Shown here: positions 10,480 to 20,800 of the stretch, piece after piece
How the letters are laid out: each line of letters starts with the position of its first letter
Position numbering within the stretch: the first letter of the stretch is position 1
The notes under the pieces: model-generated
Told to the model about the DNA's origin: nothing
The model's input: the letters and a program-made list of their open reading frames with translations, nothing else
The model's database searches: none
Made by a program: the position numbers and the translations under genes
From: Candidatus Bariatricus faecipullorum
Lineage (GTDB): Bacteria > Bacillota > Clostridia > Lachnospirales > Lachnospiraceae
Assembly: GCA_019118525.1 (NCBI GenBank)
Contig: DWYV01000072.1
Coordinates: 1-64,000 of the forward strand
Reading direction: 5' to 3'
DNA length: 64,000 nt

Positions 10480-11403
10480 CTAATCCGTTCCACGCAGTTT
10501 CGGGTCTACTGCATCGCGCAGACCGTTACCCAGCAGGTTCAGGGCCAGCATGGTAGTACATATAAAGAATCCTGGAACCAGTATCTCGTGCGGATAGTAA
10601 CGCAGGAACTGGATTCCTTCTTTACAGATAACACCCCAGCTGCAGTCCGGAGGCGTAATACCAAGACCGATGTAGCTAAGGAACGCTTCCTGGAAGATAG
10701 CTCCCGGGATAGCCATACAAAGGTTTGTCACCAGCATACCCATAATATTGGGGATGATGTGACGAATGATAATCACAAAGTCCGGAATTCCCATAACCTT
10801 CGCGGCCATAACGAATTCCTGCTCTTTCAGGCGGTAAACCTCACCACGCACAAAACGGCAGGTACCAATCCATCCTACTACGCACATCGCGACAATCAGC
10901 GGAGCCACGCCTTTACCAAGAACCATCATAACCAGGATGGTAATAATCAGGCTGGGGATACCGTAGAGCAGATCTACAATTCGCATGACAATCATATCCA
11001 GCTTGCCTCCGTAATAGCCGCAGAGGCCTCCGATTACCGCGCCCACGCATGCGTTCAGCACAGCGGAAATGAGACCGATGGAAAGAGAAACACGGGCTCC
11101 CATCCAGATACGGGTCCACATATCACGTCCCATGGAATCTGTACCAAGCCAGTGTGCCGCGGAAATAAATTCATTTCTTGCCTGCGCGTCCATCTGGGAC
11201 TGGGTATAGCCACTTACCATCGGCGCAAAAATAGCCAGAATCGCATAGATTACTACTATCAGCATTCCGATAATCGCACTTTTATTTTTTCGCAGACGTC
11301 TCCACGCATCTGACCAGAAGGAAAGGGAGGGACGGCTGATGCTCTCCATACGTGCGGTGTCTTTCCCCCGTATCACAAACATATCTCTGTTTAATTCTGC
11401 CAT
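10480..11403 (-). CDS. oppC: Oligopeptide ABC transporter permease OppC
   Basis: Inner-membrane permease of 307 residues with the usual OppC N-terminal extension and about six membrane helices. The ATPase-coupling EAA loop is around EQEFVMAAKVMGIPDF. The ATG at 11403 (MAELNRDMF) is preferred over a GTG three codons upstream that overlaps the ribosome site. It follows oppB almost without a gap. Confidence 0.92.
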   Translation of the reverse strand: MAELNRDMFVIRGKDTARMESISRPSLSFWSDAWRRLRKNKSAIIGMLIVVIYAILAIFAPMVSGYTQSQMDAQARNEFISAAHWLGTDSMGRDMWTRIWMGARVSLSIGLISAVLNACVGAVIGGLCGYYGGKLDMIVMRIVDLLYGIPSLIITILVMMVLGKGVAPLIVAMCVVGWIGTCRFVRGEVYRLKEQEFVMAAKVMGIPDFVIIIRHIIPNIMGMLVTNLCMAIPGAIFQEAFLSYIGLGITPPDCSWGVICKEGIQFLRYYPHEILVPGFFICTTMLALNLLGNGLRDAVDPKLRGTD

Positions 11404-11412
11404 CTCTCTCAC

Positions 11413-12333
11413 CTACCTCTCGCCGATACGAACGCGGGGATCTGCCACGCCGTATAAAATATCTACTATCAGGTTACATAATACCAGGAAGATACCATAG
11501 AACACGGTCATTCCCAGCACCATGGAATAGTCGTTGTTGGATACGCTTTCCACGTAATATTTTCCCATTCCAGGAATAGCAAAAATAGATTCAATAACAA
11601 AGGTACCAGTAAGCACAGAAGCAACGGTGGGTCCCATTATCGTCATAACCGGCATGATGGCGTTACGAATCTGATGCTTTACAGTGATTCTCAAATCAGA
11701 AACACCCTTTGAACGGGCTGTCTTAATGTAGTCCTGGGACGTAACTTCCAGCATGCTGGCCCGCATGATTCGCGAGACTGATGCCAAAGTACCAAACGCC
11801 AGGGCGCAGGCCGGCAGAATCGTGTATTCAATTCCGTCATACCGGGCTACGGGAAGCAGTCCCCATTCAATACCAAAGAAATACTGAAGCACAGCCCCCA
11901 TAATAAAGTCCGGGATACTGGTTCCCAGAACGGCAACAATAACACAGAAAAAGTCGATTTTCTTTCCTCTGTTTCTTGCGGAAATAATTCCCAGCACCAG
12001 ACCGATGGAAACTGCCAGCACGAGGGCGCGGATTCCCAGGTCAGCGGAGAAGGGGAATGTCTCTCCAATAATATCATTAACAGTTCTATTTGTATACTTC
12101 ATAGAATAACCGAAGTCACCCTGAAGAAGATTACCCATATACTGGATATACTGTACAATAAGCGGCTTGTCAAAACCATAGTAGGCCCGCATATTTTCCG
12201 CCACTTCCGGCGTCAGCTTAGCGCTGGTAAATGGTTCACCGGGCATCAGACGCACCAGGAAAAACACAACAGTAATCAGTACCAGGATTGTCAGAATGGC
12301 TGCCACCACGCGCTTCAAAATATATTTCAGCAT
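11413..12333 (-). CDS. oppB: Oligopeptide ABC transporter permease OppB
   Basis: First permease subunit, 306 residues, starting MLKYILKRVVAAIL with a membrane helix at the extreme N-terminus as is normal for OppB. The coupling loop is SQDYIKTARSKGVSD. The ATG at 12333 follows AGGAGG by seven bases; the frame extends upstream through the hairpin between oppA and oppB and is not used. It pairs with OppC. Confidence 0.92.
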   Translation of the reverse strand: MLKYILKRVVAAILTILVLITVVFFLVRLMPGEPFTSAKLTPEVAENMRAYYGFDKPLIVQYIQYMGNLLQGDFGYSMKYTNRTVNDIIGETFPFSADLGIRALVLAVSIGLVLGIISARNRGKKIDFFCVIVAVLGTSIPDFIMGAVLQYFFGIEWGLLPVARYDGIEYTILPACALAFGTLASVSRIMRASMLEVTSQDYIKTARSKGVSDLRITVKHQIRNAIMPVMTIMGPTVASVLTGTFVIESIFAIPGMGKYYVESVSNNDYSMVLGMTVFYGIFLVLCNLIVDILYGVADPRVRIGER

Positions 12334-12361
12334 ACATATTCCTCCTACTGTAAGCGTAATA

Positions 12362-12395
12362 TACCGGTGCCCGGCAGTAATACCGGGCACCGGTA
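12362..12395 (-). promoter_or_regulatory. Strong stem-loop between oppA and oppB
   Basis: The perfect 13-bp inverted repeat TACCGGTGCCCGG (12362-12374) / CCGGGCACCGGTA (12383-12395) lies between the oppA stop and the oppB start. There is no U-run, so full termination is unlikely. A 3' stabiliser or partial block raising binding protein over permease is the likely role. A smaller repeat CTAAG...CTTAG (12398-12416) sits beside it. Confidence 0.7.
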
Positions 12396-12433
12396 GCCTA
12401 AGTTATATAGCCTTAGTTTGCTGTACTATTTTT

Positions 12434-14071
12434 TTATTCAGCAAAATCAGCATATACCCAGTCAATGTTGAGAGCACAGTGGAAGAACTGAACGCCTTCA
12501 ACACTATCGTTAATCAGATAATGCACTTCACGTTCTGTCTGGGGCAGGAATGCAGCTTCATCGATAAGAATCTGCTCTGCCTGGTGAAGCATTTCGCTAC
12601 GGGCGGCAGCGTCAGTCTCTGTCTGAGAAGCATTCAGCAGTTCATCAAATTCAGCATTCGCATAACCGGTACGGTTCAGGCTGCTGTCAGATTTGAACAT
12701 TTCCAGATAGCTGTAAGCGTCATCGTAGTCAGCGCCCCAGCCGCCCCAGATAACTTCGTAGTCGCTGTTCTGCTGACGTGTCAGAACTTCCGCATAGGTT
12801 ACCTGGTTAATTTCCACGTTGATTCCAAGAGTATTCACCCACATTTCCTGAACACATTCAGCCTGTCTCTTGGAGCTGTCGTTATCAGAAGTTGTGATAG
12901 TAAGTGTAATATCTGACGCAGAACTGATTCCCAGTTCGGAAAGCGCTGTATTCAGATATTCTACTGCCTGGTCGGCATCACCGTCAAGCGGATATCCCTG
13001 AAGTTTAGAATTCTCGCCCCAGGTGCTGCCGGCATCCGCAAGTCCACTGAAGCAAAGGCCTGTAGTCGGAGCATAAAGGTCATTGTTTACCAGTGTATTG
13101 TATGTATTTCTGTCAAGAGCATAGTTCAGTGCCAGACGGAAATTAACGTTTGTCAGAGCCGGGCAGGTTTCGCTTGCTGTGTTCCAGTAGAAGAAGTCTA
13201 CGTTACCATTCAGGAACGCATGGTCCTGACCTTCGTAGTTCTCTACAGAAGCAGACGGAAGCTGTACGTAATCCAGTTCGCCATCTTCATACATGGCAAG
13301 AGAAGTATCCTGCTGCGCAACATAAGTCAGTTCGCAGCGGTCAAGTTTGATAGAATCTCTGTCCCAGTACTCTTCATTGGGCTCGAAAACCCACTGCTGA
13401 TTTTCAGAGCTTGTCAGTACATAAGGACCAGAATATACATTTTTCTCTGCATCTGCAGCAAAATCAGTACCGTACTCTTCTACAACATCCTGACGAATCG
13501 GTGCAAACTGTCCGGAAGAACCAATAAGGCTCAGGAAGTATGCGGTCGGATGCTCCAGAGTAACAACCAGAGTAGAATCATCCTGCGCAACTACACCCAG
13601 TTCAGAGGGATCCATCTCTCCGGTCTCTACTGCAAGACCATTTTTAATGTACTCACCAATAAATGCATAGGGAGAAGCTGTCTCCGGATTCATCAGTCTC
13701 TGCCAGCTGTATACAAAGTCATTTGCTGTAATCGGCTCGCCGTCACTCCATTTTGCGTCATCGCGAATATGGAAGGTGTAGGTCAGTCCGTCTTCAGATA
13801 CTTCCCACTCATCTGCGACACCTTCGGTCACTTCACCGCCGGTGTTACGTACCAGGCCTTCTGTAATGGCATGCTGGATTTCGTTGTCCGGAATACAGTT
13901 TCCTTTTGAAGGATCCAGAGTAGTCGGCTCCGTATTTGTAGAATAACGGAATACCTTTTCATCTGAAGAACTGCCGGAGCCGCTGTCGCTGCTTCCCGGA
14001 GTACCGCAGCCTGCAAATAAAGTTACTGCCATGGCTGAAGTAAGTAATACTGCTAATAAACGCTTTTTCAT
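12434..14071 (-). CDS. oppA: Oligopeptide-binding lipoprotein OppA
   Basis: Extracellular solute-binding protein of the SBP family 5, 545 residues. The signal peptide ends in the lipobox LFAGC with the lipidated Cys at 22, followed by a Ser/Gly-rich linker. Family motifs such as SDGEPITANDFVYSWQR are present in the first half. It starts only 18 bases after the upstream M24 peptidase gene, so the peptidase and opp genes form one operon. The start has AAGGAGG seven bases upstream. Confidence 0.93.
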   Translation of the reverse strand: MKKRLLAVLLTSAMAVTLFAGCGTPGSSDSGSGSSSDEKVFRYSTNTEPTTLDPSKGNCIPDNEIQHAITEGLVRNTGGEVTEGVADEWEVSEDGLTYTFHIRDDAKWSDGEPITANDFVYSWQRLMNPETASPYAFIGEYIKNGLAVETGEMDPSELGVVAQDDSTLVVTLEHPTAYFLSLIGSSGQFAPIRQDVVEEYGTDFAADAEKNVYSGPYVLTSSENQQWVFEPNEEYWDRDSIKLDRCELTYVAQQDTSLAMYEDGELDYVQLPSASVENYEGQDHAFLNGNVDFFYWNTASETCPALTNVNFRLALNYALDRNTYNTLVNNDLYAPTTGLCFSGLADAGSTWGENSKLQGYPLDGDADQAVEYLNTALSELGISSASDITLTITTSDNDSSKRQAECVQEMWVNTLGINVEINQVTYAEVLTRQQNSDYEVIWGGWGADYDDAYSYLEMFKSDSSLNRTGYANAEFDELLNASQTETDAAARSEMLHQAEQILIDEAAFLPQTEREVHYLINDSVEGVQFFHCALNIDWVYADFAE

Positions 14072-14089
14072 AACTTGTCCTCCTTACTT

Positions 14090-15160
14090 TTAAAGTTCTA
14101 TTAGCTCATGTGTAGCACTTATCAGGTTTTCATATCCGTCTGCGGTGATGATTCCCTGGTCCTCAATCCGGACACCACCCCAGCCTGGGATATAAATACC
14201 TGGTTCTACCGTTAAAATGTTGTTCTCTTCCAGAATATTGTCGCACCTTGCGCCGATATTCGGAAGCTCATGGACGAACAGCCCTACGCCGTGCCCAATT
14301 CCCGTGTAATGATACTGGAAATATTCCGTATCTTTGATGGCTTCCAGAGAAGCCTCGTAGCAGGAAGTTCCGGTCACGCCGGGTTTTACTGCTTTCTCCG
14401 TGTCCTCGGTCATCCGGCGGCAGAGATTATAGACCTCTTTCTGTTTTTCGTCCGCCTTACCTACTACCACGGTTCTGGTCATATCGGATAAATAGCCTTT
14501 GTACTGGCAGCCATAGTCCATCAGTACAAAATCGCCATACTCAACAGCTTTTTCACATGGGATTCCATGAAGCAGGGACGTCCTGGCTCCGGATATCAGA
14601 ATCCCGCCATAGGGCTTTGTGTCAGCCCCTTCCATTACCATATAATGAGAGAGCTTCGAAGCCAGCTCCTTCTCTGTCACGCCCACCCGGATGTCCTTCA
14701 GAATCTTTTCAAAGGCCCGGGAAGCGATATCACAGGAAATCCGGAGATTTTTCAGCTCTTCCGGTGTTTTCACTGCCCGCAGTTTTTCAATCACATTCAG
14801 TGTGGGAACCATTTCCGCCTGCACCGCGTCCTGAATGGATTTCCAGGTTCCAAAGGTCAGATGGTCTTCCTCGAATCCAATGGTTTTTACCTGTTCTTTT
14901 TCCATACATTCCGCTATGGCTTTCCCCATGGTGTAACCGGCTCTGCGCCAGTTCACTATCTCGTATTCCGGGCATTCGTAAGAAGCCTGCTCGGTATACC
15001 TGGGGTCTGTAATAAAGTACTGATTTCCTTTTGCGATAAAAAGAAAAGAGTCTTCTCCGGTATAGCCGCTGATACAGCGGACATTCGCCGGTTTTGCCAC
15101 ATAAAAGGCATCCAGATGATTTTCCTCCATGTAAGCGCGAAGCTGTTCCAGTCTGCTCAT
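14090..15160 (-). CDS. M24 family Xaa-Pro peptidase, first gene of the opp operon
   Basis: A second proline-specific peptidase, 356 residues. Metal ligands are visible in VLMDYGCQYKG, LSDMTRT, GIGHGVGLFVHE, VEPGIYI and RIEDQG. The N-terminal domain begins MSRLEQLRAYMEENHLDAF, as in YpdF/PepQ-like enzymes. Its place directly ahead of oppA points to hydrolysis of imported Pro-containing peptides. Start by AAGGAGG. A 7-base direct repeat AGTCTAT, 12 bases apart, lies in its upstream region and could be regulatory. Confidence 0.9.
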   Translation of the reverse strand: MSRLEQLRAYMEENHLDAFYVAKPANVRCISGYTGEDSFLFIAKGNQYFITDPRYTEQASYECPEYEIVNWRRAGYTMGKAIAECMEKEQVKTIGFEEDHLTFGTWKSIQDAVQAEMVPTLNVIEKLRAVKTPEELKNLRISCDIASRAFEKILKDIRVGVTEKELASKLSHYMVMEGADTKPYGGILISGARTSLLHGIPCEKAVEYGDFVLMDYGCQYKGYLSDMTRTVVVGKADEKQKEVYNLCRRMTEDTEKAVKPGVTGTSCYEASLEAIKDTEYFQYHYTGIGHGVGLFVHELPNIGARCDNILEENNILTVEPGIYIPGWGGVRIEDQGIITADGYENLISATHELIEL

Positions 15161-15232
15161 TTTCTTATGTCCTCCTTCTCTTTCGAGTCAAAACTGAACG
15201 AAAGTCTATACTTTAGTCTATTAAGTAAGCAG

Positions 15233-15262
15233 AAAGGCGCCATGAAAAATCATGACGCCTTT
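15233..15262 (-). terminator. Terminator after the GH127-like gene
   Basis: An inverted repeat AAAGGCG...CGCCTTT with an ATCATG/CATGA inner stem and one wobble pair. On the minus strand it ends in CGCCTTTCTGCTT. It lies 80 bases after the GH127 stop and just upstream of the next operon. Confidence 0.65.
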
Positions 15263-15344
15263 GTCCCTGCCTCAGTTGTAAATTGTACTGTGTTCATTCT
15301 GTTACCAGTGTCCCATCTCTGTGTCCCCATAACTAAAACCTCTC

Positions 15345-17618
15345 TTATTCCGTATCCACATATACGTGATATGTTTCCCGGTCTGTCTTCCAGAGCGGAA
15401 CCAGCCTGATATCTCCGAAGGAATATTCTGCCGAATCTCCTTCTCTTTTCAGGCACTCTCCCGGCTTTCCTTCTTCCAGCGGGATGTGCAGGAACTCTTT
15501 CTCATCCGAAAGCGCGGCCAGGATATAGGGCCCTGCCTGAACTGCCGCGATTTCCGGTCTGTCAGGCGTCCTGCGAAGCTGTATGCTGTACGGAAGTACC
15601 ATTTCCAGTACAAAGGCCTCTGTCGTCCCCGGAGTAAAACAGAAATACCCCCGGTCGTCTGTCTCTGCCGGAACCAGTTCCCCATTTACCAGAATCCTGC
15701 AGTTGTCCGCCGCCCATTCGGGTTTACGGACAGCCAGACGGGAAAGACCGCCCTGTACTTCGATTTTTATGTATTCAGGATGATTTTCATCCTGGTACTG
15801 ACTGATTTTTACTTTCCCTCCATCCAGTTCCAGTACGGAAGGAAGGAATAAATTCAAATAAAGAGTATCCTTATCCCGGAAGTAAACTGCATCGGTATAC
15901 CGGAACTGATTCTCCATCCCGGTGCCGTGACAGCAGCTGTTCTCCGGCTCGAACTCCCGTCTGCTTCCCGGAGCCAGCGGAAAGAAGTAAAGGCTCTCTC
16001 CTGTCACGCTCTTATCCGGCGTAGCCAGAATATGGTTCAGCAGCGTCCGTTCGTAATACTCTACATACCTGGCCGACGGATTCAGTTCATACAGAGCCTT
16101 TGTCAGCTTCAGCATGTTGTAGGATGCGCAGGTTTCCATGGTATTCTTTGTGAGCAGGCTGCCAATCTGTCCCTTTCTGTGGAACATCTCGCCTTCCCCG
16201 GTTCCCCCGGGCGCATAGGCGTGGTCCGCGGTCACAAATTCCCAGAAACGCTCTGCGATGTGAAGATACCGCTCTTCTCCGGTGGCCCTGTAGATTTCCA
16301 GGGCTCCCAGTATCTGCGGAATGTGCTGGTTCGCGTGCATGGTACTCAGGGCATCCGTCCCCGCTTCCAGCGGATAAAACAGGCGGTCATTATCAAACAT
16401 CTTCGCCGCGGCCAGGTATTCTTCCGTGCCGGTAATCCGGTACAGTCTGGCCAGGACTTCATTCATGCCGCCAAACTCTCCTGCGATGTACATTCCCCAC
16501 ATCCGCGACCTGGTTCTTCTGTCCAGACGGGACAGTCTGCGGTACACCCACATACCGAGGTCTTTTACAATGTTCAGGGCTGTTTCATCTTTCAGGTACT
16601 GCCAGCAGTCCAGAAGGCCTGCAAACAGCTTGTGCAGTGTATAGTAAGGTGCCCAGATTTCCGGATAGGGGGTAAACTGTTCCAGCAAATCAAACTGGTC
16701 TTCCGGATACCCGCTCAGAAAACCTTCCGCCGTTCCGTCCTGCCTGGAAAATGCTTCCTGGCATTCCCGAAGGGCCTGCACCATATAAAGCGCTTTTTCA
16801 CGGATTTTCTCGTCCTGGCAGGAATGATAACACAGCGCCAGCGCTGACAGATAATGTCCAGTCGTATGACCTCTCAGCTGGCTGTCCGGCGCGTCCCATC
16901 CTTCCATGCAGGGCGCTCCCTTTGTGGAAAGTCCTGCCGCCTGACGGAAATTGTAAAGCATCTGATCTGCGTCCACCGCGTGAAGAAACGCTCTCATTCT
17001 CTCCTGAGCCCGGTAGAATTCACTGCCCGGCTGCAGGTAAAACCGTTCTTCGGAGACGTCCTCCACTGCAGGCTTCGGAATCTTTCGTTCCTTCTTCTTC
17101 GCATCCCGAACGGTAATCTTAAGGCCCACCGGAATCTCAGTACCGGTCAGCACGCCTTCCCTCCGGAAACTTCCGCAGGTCTCAAACACGCCGCTGTCTT
17201 CTTTCCAGGTAACCGGATGAGAGATAATGTCTCCATCCATGGTTTCCACTATCGCAGCGCCGGGAAAATCTACCCGTCCCCCCGGTTCGGCGCACACAGC
17301 CACATCATAAACTTTTCTGGCCTGAAGGCGGTTCTCCTCTTCCAGGATACGAACCGGATACACCTTTTCTCCCGTTACGTCACCGTAACGGAACCGGGCG
17401 GTCAGGGAAATGGTTCTGTTCCCCATGCCATACGCCGGGCGGGATACTCTCCCGTCATGTCCCAGGTATCTTTCATGGCCGGACTGCCAGGTGATACTGG
17501 AACCATAGGGCCCCTTCTCCGGAAGCCGAAGGTCAAACTCCACAGTGTTCAGATTTCCAATGTAAAGAGTATCTATGTCTCTCTTTACAATCTCTTCCGC
17601 TGTAAGTTTCTGCGTCAT
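15345..17618 (-). CDS. GH127-like beta-L-arabinofuranosidase (DUF1680 family)
   Basis: A 757-residue cytoplasmic enzyme with no signal peptide. An N-terminal beta-rich region (about 1-185) precedes the alpha/alpha-barrel. Family landmarks are LRGHTTGHYLSALA (about 249-261), GGMNEVLA with Glu387, METCASYNM with Glu495 and Cys497, and SCCHGTGMEN with Cys562-Cys563. The Glu/Cys/Cys-Cys set matches the zinc-thiolate site of the cysteine glycosidase HypBA1. Substrate specificity in this family is broad, so the arabinofuranosidase call is by family only. It has its own promoter and terminator. Confidence 0.85.
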   Translation of the reverse strand: MTQKLTAEEIVKRDIDTLYIGNLNTVEFDLRLPEKGPYGSSITWQSGHERYLGHDGRVSRPAYGMGNRTISLTARFRYGDVTGEKVYPVRILEEENRLQARKVYDVAVCAEPGGRVDFPGAAIVETMDGDIISHPVTWKEDSGVFETCGSFRREGVLTGTEIPVGLKITVRDAKKKERKIPKPAVEDVSEERFYLQPGSEFYRAQERMRAFLHAVDADQMLYNFRQAAGLSTKGAPCMEGWDAPDSQLRGHTTGHYLSALALCYHSCQDEKIREKALYMVQALRECQEAFSRQDGTAEGFLSGYPEDQFDLLEQFTPYPEIWAPYYTLHKLFAGLLDCWQYLKDETALNIVKDLGMWVYRRLSRLDRRTRSRMWGMYIAGEFGGMNEVLARLYRITGTEEYLAAAKMFDNDRLFYPLEAGTDALSTMHANQHIPQILGALEIYRATGEERYLHIAERFWEFVTADHAYAPGGTGEGEMFHRKGQIGSLLTKNTMETCASYNMLKLTKALYELNPSARYVEYYERTLLNHILATPDKSVTGESLYFFPLAPGSRREFEPENSCCHGTGMENQFRYTDAVYFRDKDTLYLNLFLPSVLELDGGKVKISQYQDENHPEYIKIEVQGGLSRLAVRKPEWAADNCRILVNGELVPAETDDRGYFCFTPGTTEAFVLEMVLPYSIQLRRTPDRPEIAAVQAGPYILAALSDEKEFLHIPLEEGKPGECLKREGDSAEYSFGDIRLVPLWKTDRETYHVYVDTE

Positions 17619-17680
17619 AACAAAAATCCTGCCTGTCGATGCTTTTCACGAACAAATAAATCTGTTCCCGTGATTCTCTA

Positions 17681-17709
17681 ATTATATTCTTATTCTTTCC
17701 TTCTGTCAA
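17681..17709 (-). promoter_or_regulatory. Perfect consensus promoter for the GH127-like gene
   Basis: Minus-strand TTGACA (17704-17709), a 17-base spacer and TATAAT (17681-17686), starting just past the rpoC terminator. No repressor site is obvious beside it. Confidence 0.8.
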
Positions 17710-17749
17710 GCACAACTTTTTTTCTGGTGTGTATTGGAAATACCGGAGA

Positions 17750-17791
17750 AAGAAAAAGGAGACCGTCGGGAAGCCCCGCTGCAGTCTCCTT
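17750..17791 (-). terminator. rpoBC terminator
   Basis: AAGGAGAC (17756-17763) pairs with GTCTCCTT (17784-17791), and the minus strand continues TTTTTCTTTC. A second perfect repeat AATTTCAC-GGTT-GTGAAATT (17796-17815), closer to the rpoC stop, has its T-run only on the plus strand. Confidence 0.75.
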
Positions 17792-17848
17792 CTGTAATTT
17801 CACGGTTGTGAAATTTTTTATAATGCCTATTAAAACTATAGAAAGTCT

Positions 17849-20800
17849 TTATGACAGGGTCAGCTCTGGAACCTCCTCCTGGGCGGCTTCTCCTTCTGTC
17901 CCTTCTTCACCGGCGGATTCTCCGGAAACCGGACTTTCCTCCGTCTCCTCTGTAAAAGTATCCGCTGTCTCTTCTTCCTCCAGTTCGTCTATGGAAACTT
18001 CTCCCTCGGGAGCCACTCCGGTGTCCAGTTTTACGTTCCGGTATTTGCTCATGCCGGTTCCGGCCGGAATCAGTTTACCGATAAGAACATTTTCCTTCAG
18101 ACCAATCAGCGGGTCTACTTTGCCCTTGATTGCAGCCTCAGTCAGAACCTTTGTCGTTTCCTGGAAGGATGCCGCGGAGAGGAAGGAGTTGGTTGCCAGA
18201 GAAGCCTTGGTGATACCAAGCATTACCTGTTCGCCGGTAGCCGGTTCTTTTCCTTCTTCTTCCAGCTTTTTATTTACATCGTTGAATTCCAGAATATCCA
18301 CCATGGTGCCCGGAAGGAAATCGGAATCTCCGTGTTCTTCGATGCGGATTTTCTTCAGCATCTGCCGCACGATAACTTCAATGTGCTTGTCGTTGATATC
18401 TACACCCTGAAGCCGGTATACCCTCTGTACTTCCTGAATCATATAATCCTGGGCTGCACGCAGTCCTTTAATCTTCAGCAGGTCATGCGGGTTGATACTT
18501 CCTTCTGTCAGTTCGTCGCCGGCCTCCAGGACAGCACCATCTGTCACTTTGATACGGGAACCGTAAGGAATCAGGTATGCTTTGGATTCGCCGGTCTCCT
18601 GGTTCGTCACGATAACTTCCCGTTTTTTCTTTGTATCATTGATGGTGGCAACACCGCCGAATTCGGTGATGATAGCCAGACCTTTCGGTTTTCTTGCTTC
18701 AAACAGCTCTTCTACACGGGGAAGACCCTGGGTGATATCGTCGCCGGCCACACCACCGGTATGGAAGGTACGCATGGTAAGCTGTGTACCCGGCTCTCCG
18801 ATGGACTGCGCAGCGATAATACCGACTGCCTCACCAACCTGTACCGGCTCACCGGTAGCCATGTTGGCGCCGTAGCACTTCGCACAGATACCGATACGGG
18901 ATTTGCAGGTCAGAATGGTACGGATTTTCACCTTCGTAATCGGGGCGCTTCCGTCCTCATTCACGCCGTAGCGGATAACCTGTTCCGCTCTCCGTGGGGT
19001 AATCATATGGTCCGCTTTTACCAGCACATTGCCGTCTTTATCGCAGATATCATAGCAGGCATATCTTCCGGTAATCCGGTCCTGAAGACTTTCAATCTCT
19101 TCATTTCCGTCGGTAAAGGCATGGACATACATTCCCGGAATCTCGTCTTCCTCTTCCGCACAGTCCACTTCCCGGATAATCAGTTCCTGGGATACGTCTA
19201 CCAGACGTCTGGTCAGGTAACCGGAGTCCGCGGTACGCAGAGCCGTATCGGAAAGACCTTTCCGGGCTCCATGGGCGGACATAAAGTATTCCAGTACGTC
19301 CAGACCTTCACGGAAGTTGGAACGGATAGGCAGCTCGATGGTACGTCCGGTGGTATCGGCCATCAGACCACGCATTCCGGCAAGCTGTTTAATCTGCTTG
19401 TCGGAACCACGGGCGCCGGAATCCGCCATCATGAAGATGTTGTTGTATTTGTCCAGACCGGAAAGCAGGGCGTGCGTCAGCTCGTCGTCCGTGTTTTTCC
19501 AGGTCTCGATAACTTCTTTATACCGCTCTTCTTCTGTGATAAGACCACGTTTGAAGTTCTTTGTGATTCTATCCACCGTATCCTGGGCCTTCGCAATCAT
19601 CTCCGGCTTCTGGGGCGGCACGGTCATGTCGGAAATGGACACGGTCATGGCCGCACGGGTGGAGAATTTGTAACCAATGGATTTTACGCTGTCCAGCACT
19701 TCTGCCGTGGCGGACGCGCCGTGGGTATTGATTACTTTTTCCAGAATCTTCTTTAACTGTTTCTTTCCTACATGGAAGTCCACTTCCAGCAGCAGTTCAT
19801 TTCCTTCTTTTTCCCGGTCTACAAAGCCCAGGTCCTGAGGAATAATCTCATTAAAGAGGAACCGTCCCAGTGTGGATTCCACAATGCCGGTCTTTACACT
19901 TCCGTCCGGCATGGTACGGCTTACCCGCACACGGATTCTGGAGTGCAGGGTCAGCGCCTTGTTTTCATAGGCCAGAATCGCCTCGTTTACGCTCTTGAAG
20001 GATTTTCCTTCTCCCACTGCGCCCGGGCGCTCCTGGGTCAGGTAGTAAATCCCCAGAACCATGTCCTGAGAGGGCACGGCCACCGGTCCGCCGTCAGAGG
20101 GCTTCAGCAGGTTGTTCGGAGAAAGAAGCAGGAACCGGCACTCTGCCTGGGCTTCCACGGACAGCGGAAGGTGCACAGCCATCTGGTCACCGTCAAAGTC
20201 CGCATTGAAGGCCGTACATACCAGGGGATGCAGCTTAATGGCCTTACCTTCCACCAGAATCGGCTCGAAAGCCTGGATTCCCAGCCGGTGAAGGGTGGGG
20301 GCACGGTTCAGCATAACCGGATGCTCTTTGATGACATCCTCCAGCACATCCCATACCTCGGGCTGCAGTCTTTCTACCATTTTCTTTGCATTTTTTATAT
20401 TGTGAGCGGTTCCGTTCGCAACCAGCTCCTTCATAACAAAAGGTTTGAACAGCTCAATGGCCATCTCTTTCGGAAGACCGCACTGGTAAATCTTCAGTTC
20501 CGGTCCTACTACGATAACGGAACGTCCGGAGTAGTCCACACGTTTTCCGAGCAGGTTCTGACGGAACCGTCCGGATTTTCCTTTGAGCATGTCGGAAAGA
20601 GACTTCAGGGCACGGTTACCCGGTCCGGTCACCGGACGTCCGCGGCGTCCGTTGTCAATCAGGGCGTCCACGGCCTCCTGAAGCATCCTCTTTTCATTTC
20701 TTACGATGATGTCCGGGGCACCCAGTTCCAGCAGTCTTTTCAGACGGTTGTTCCGGTTGATAATCCGGCGGTACAGGTCATTTAAGTCGGAGGTGGCAAA

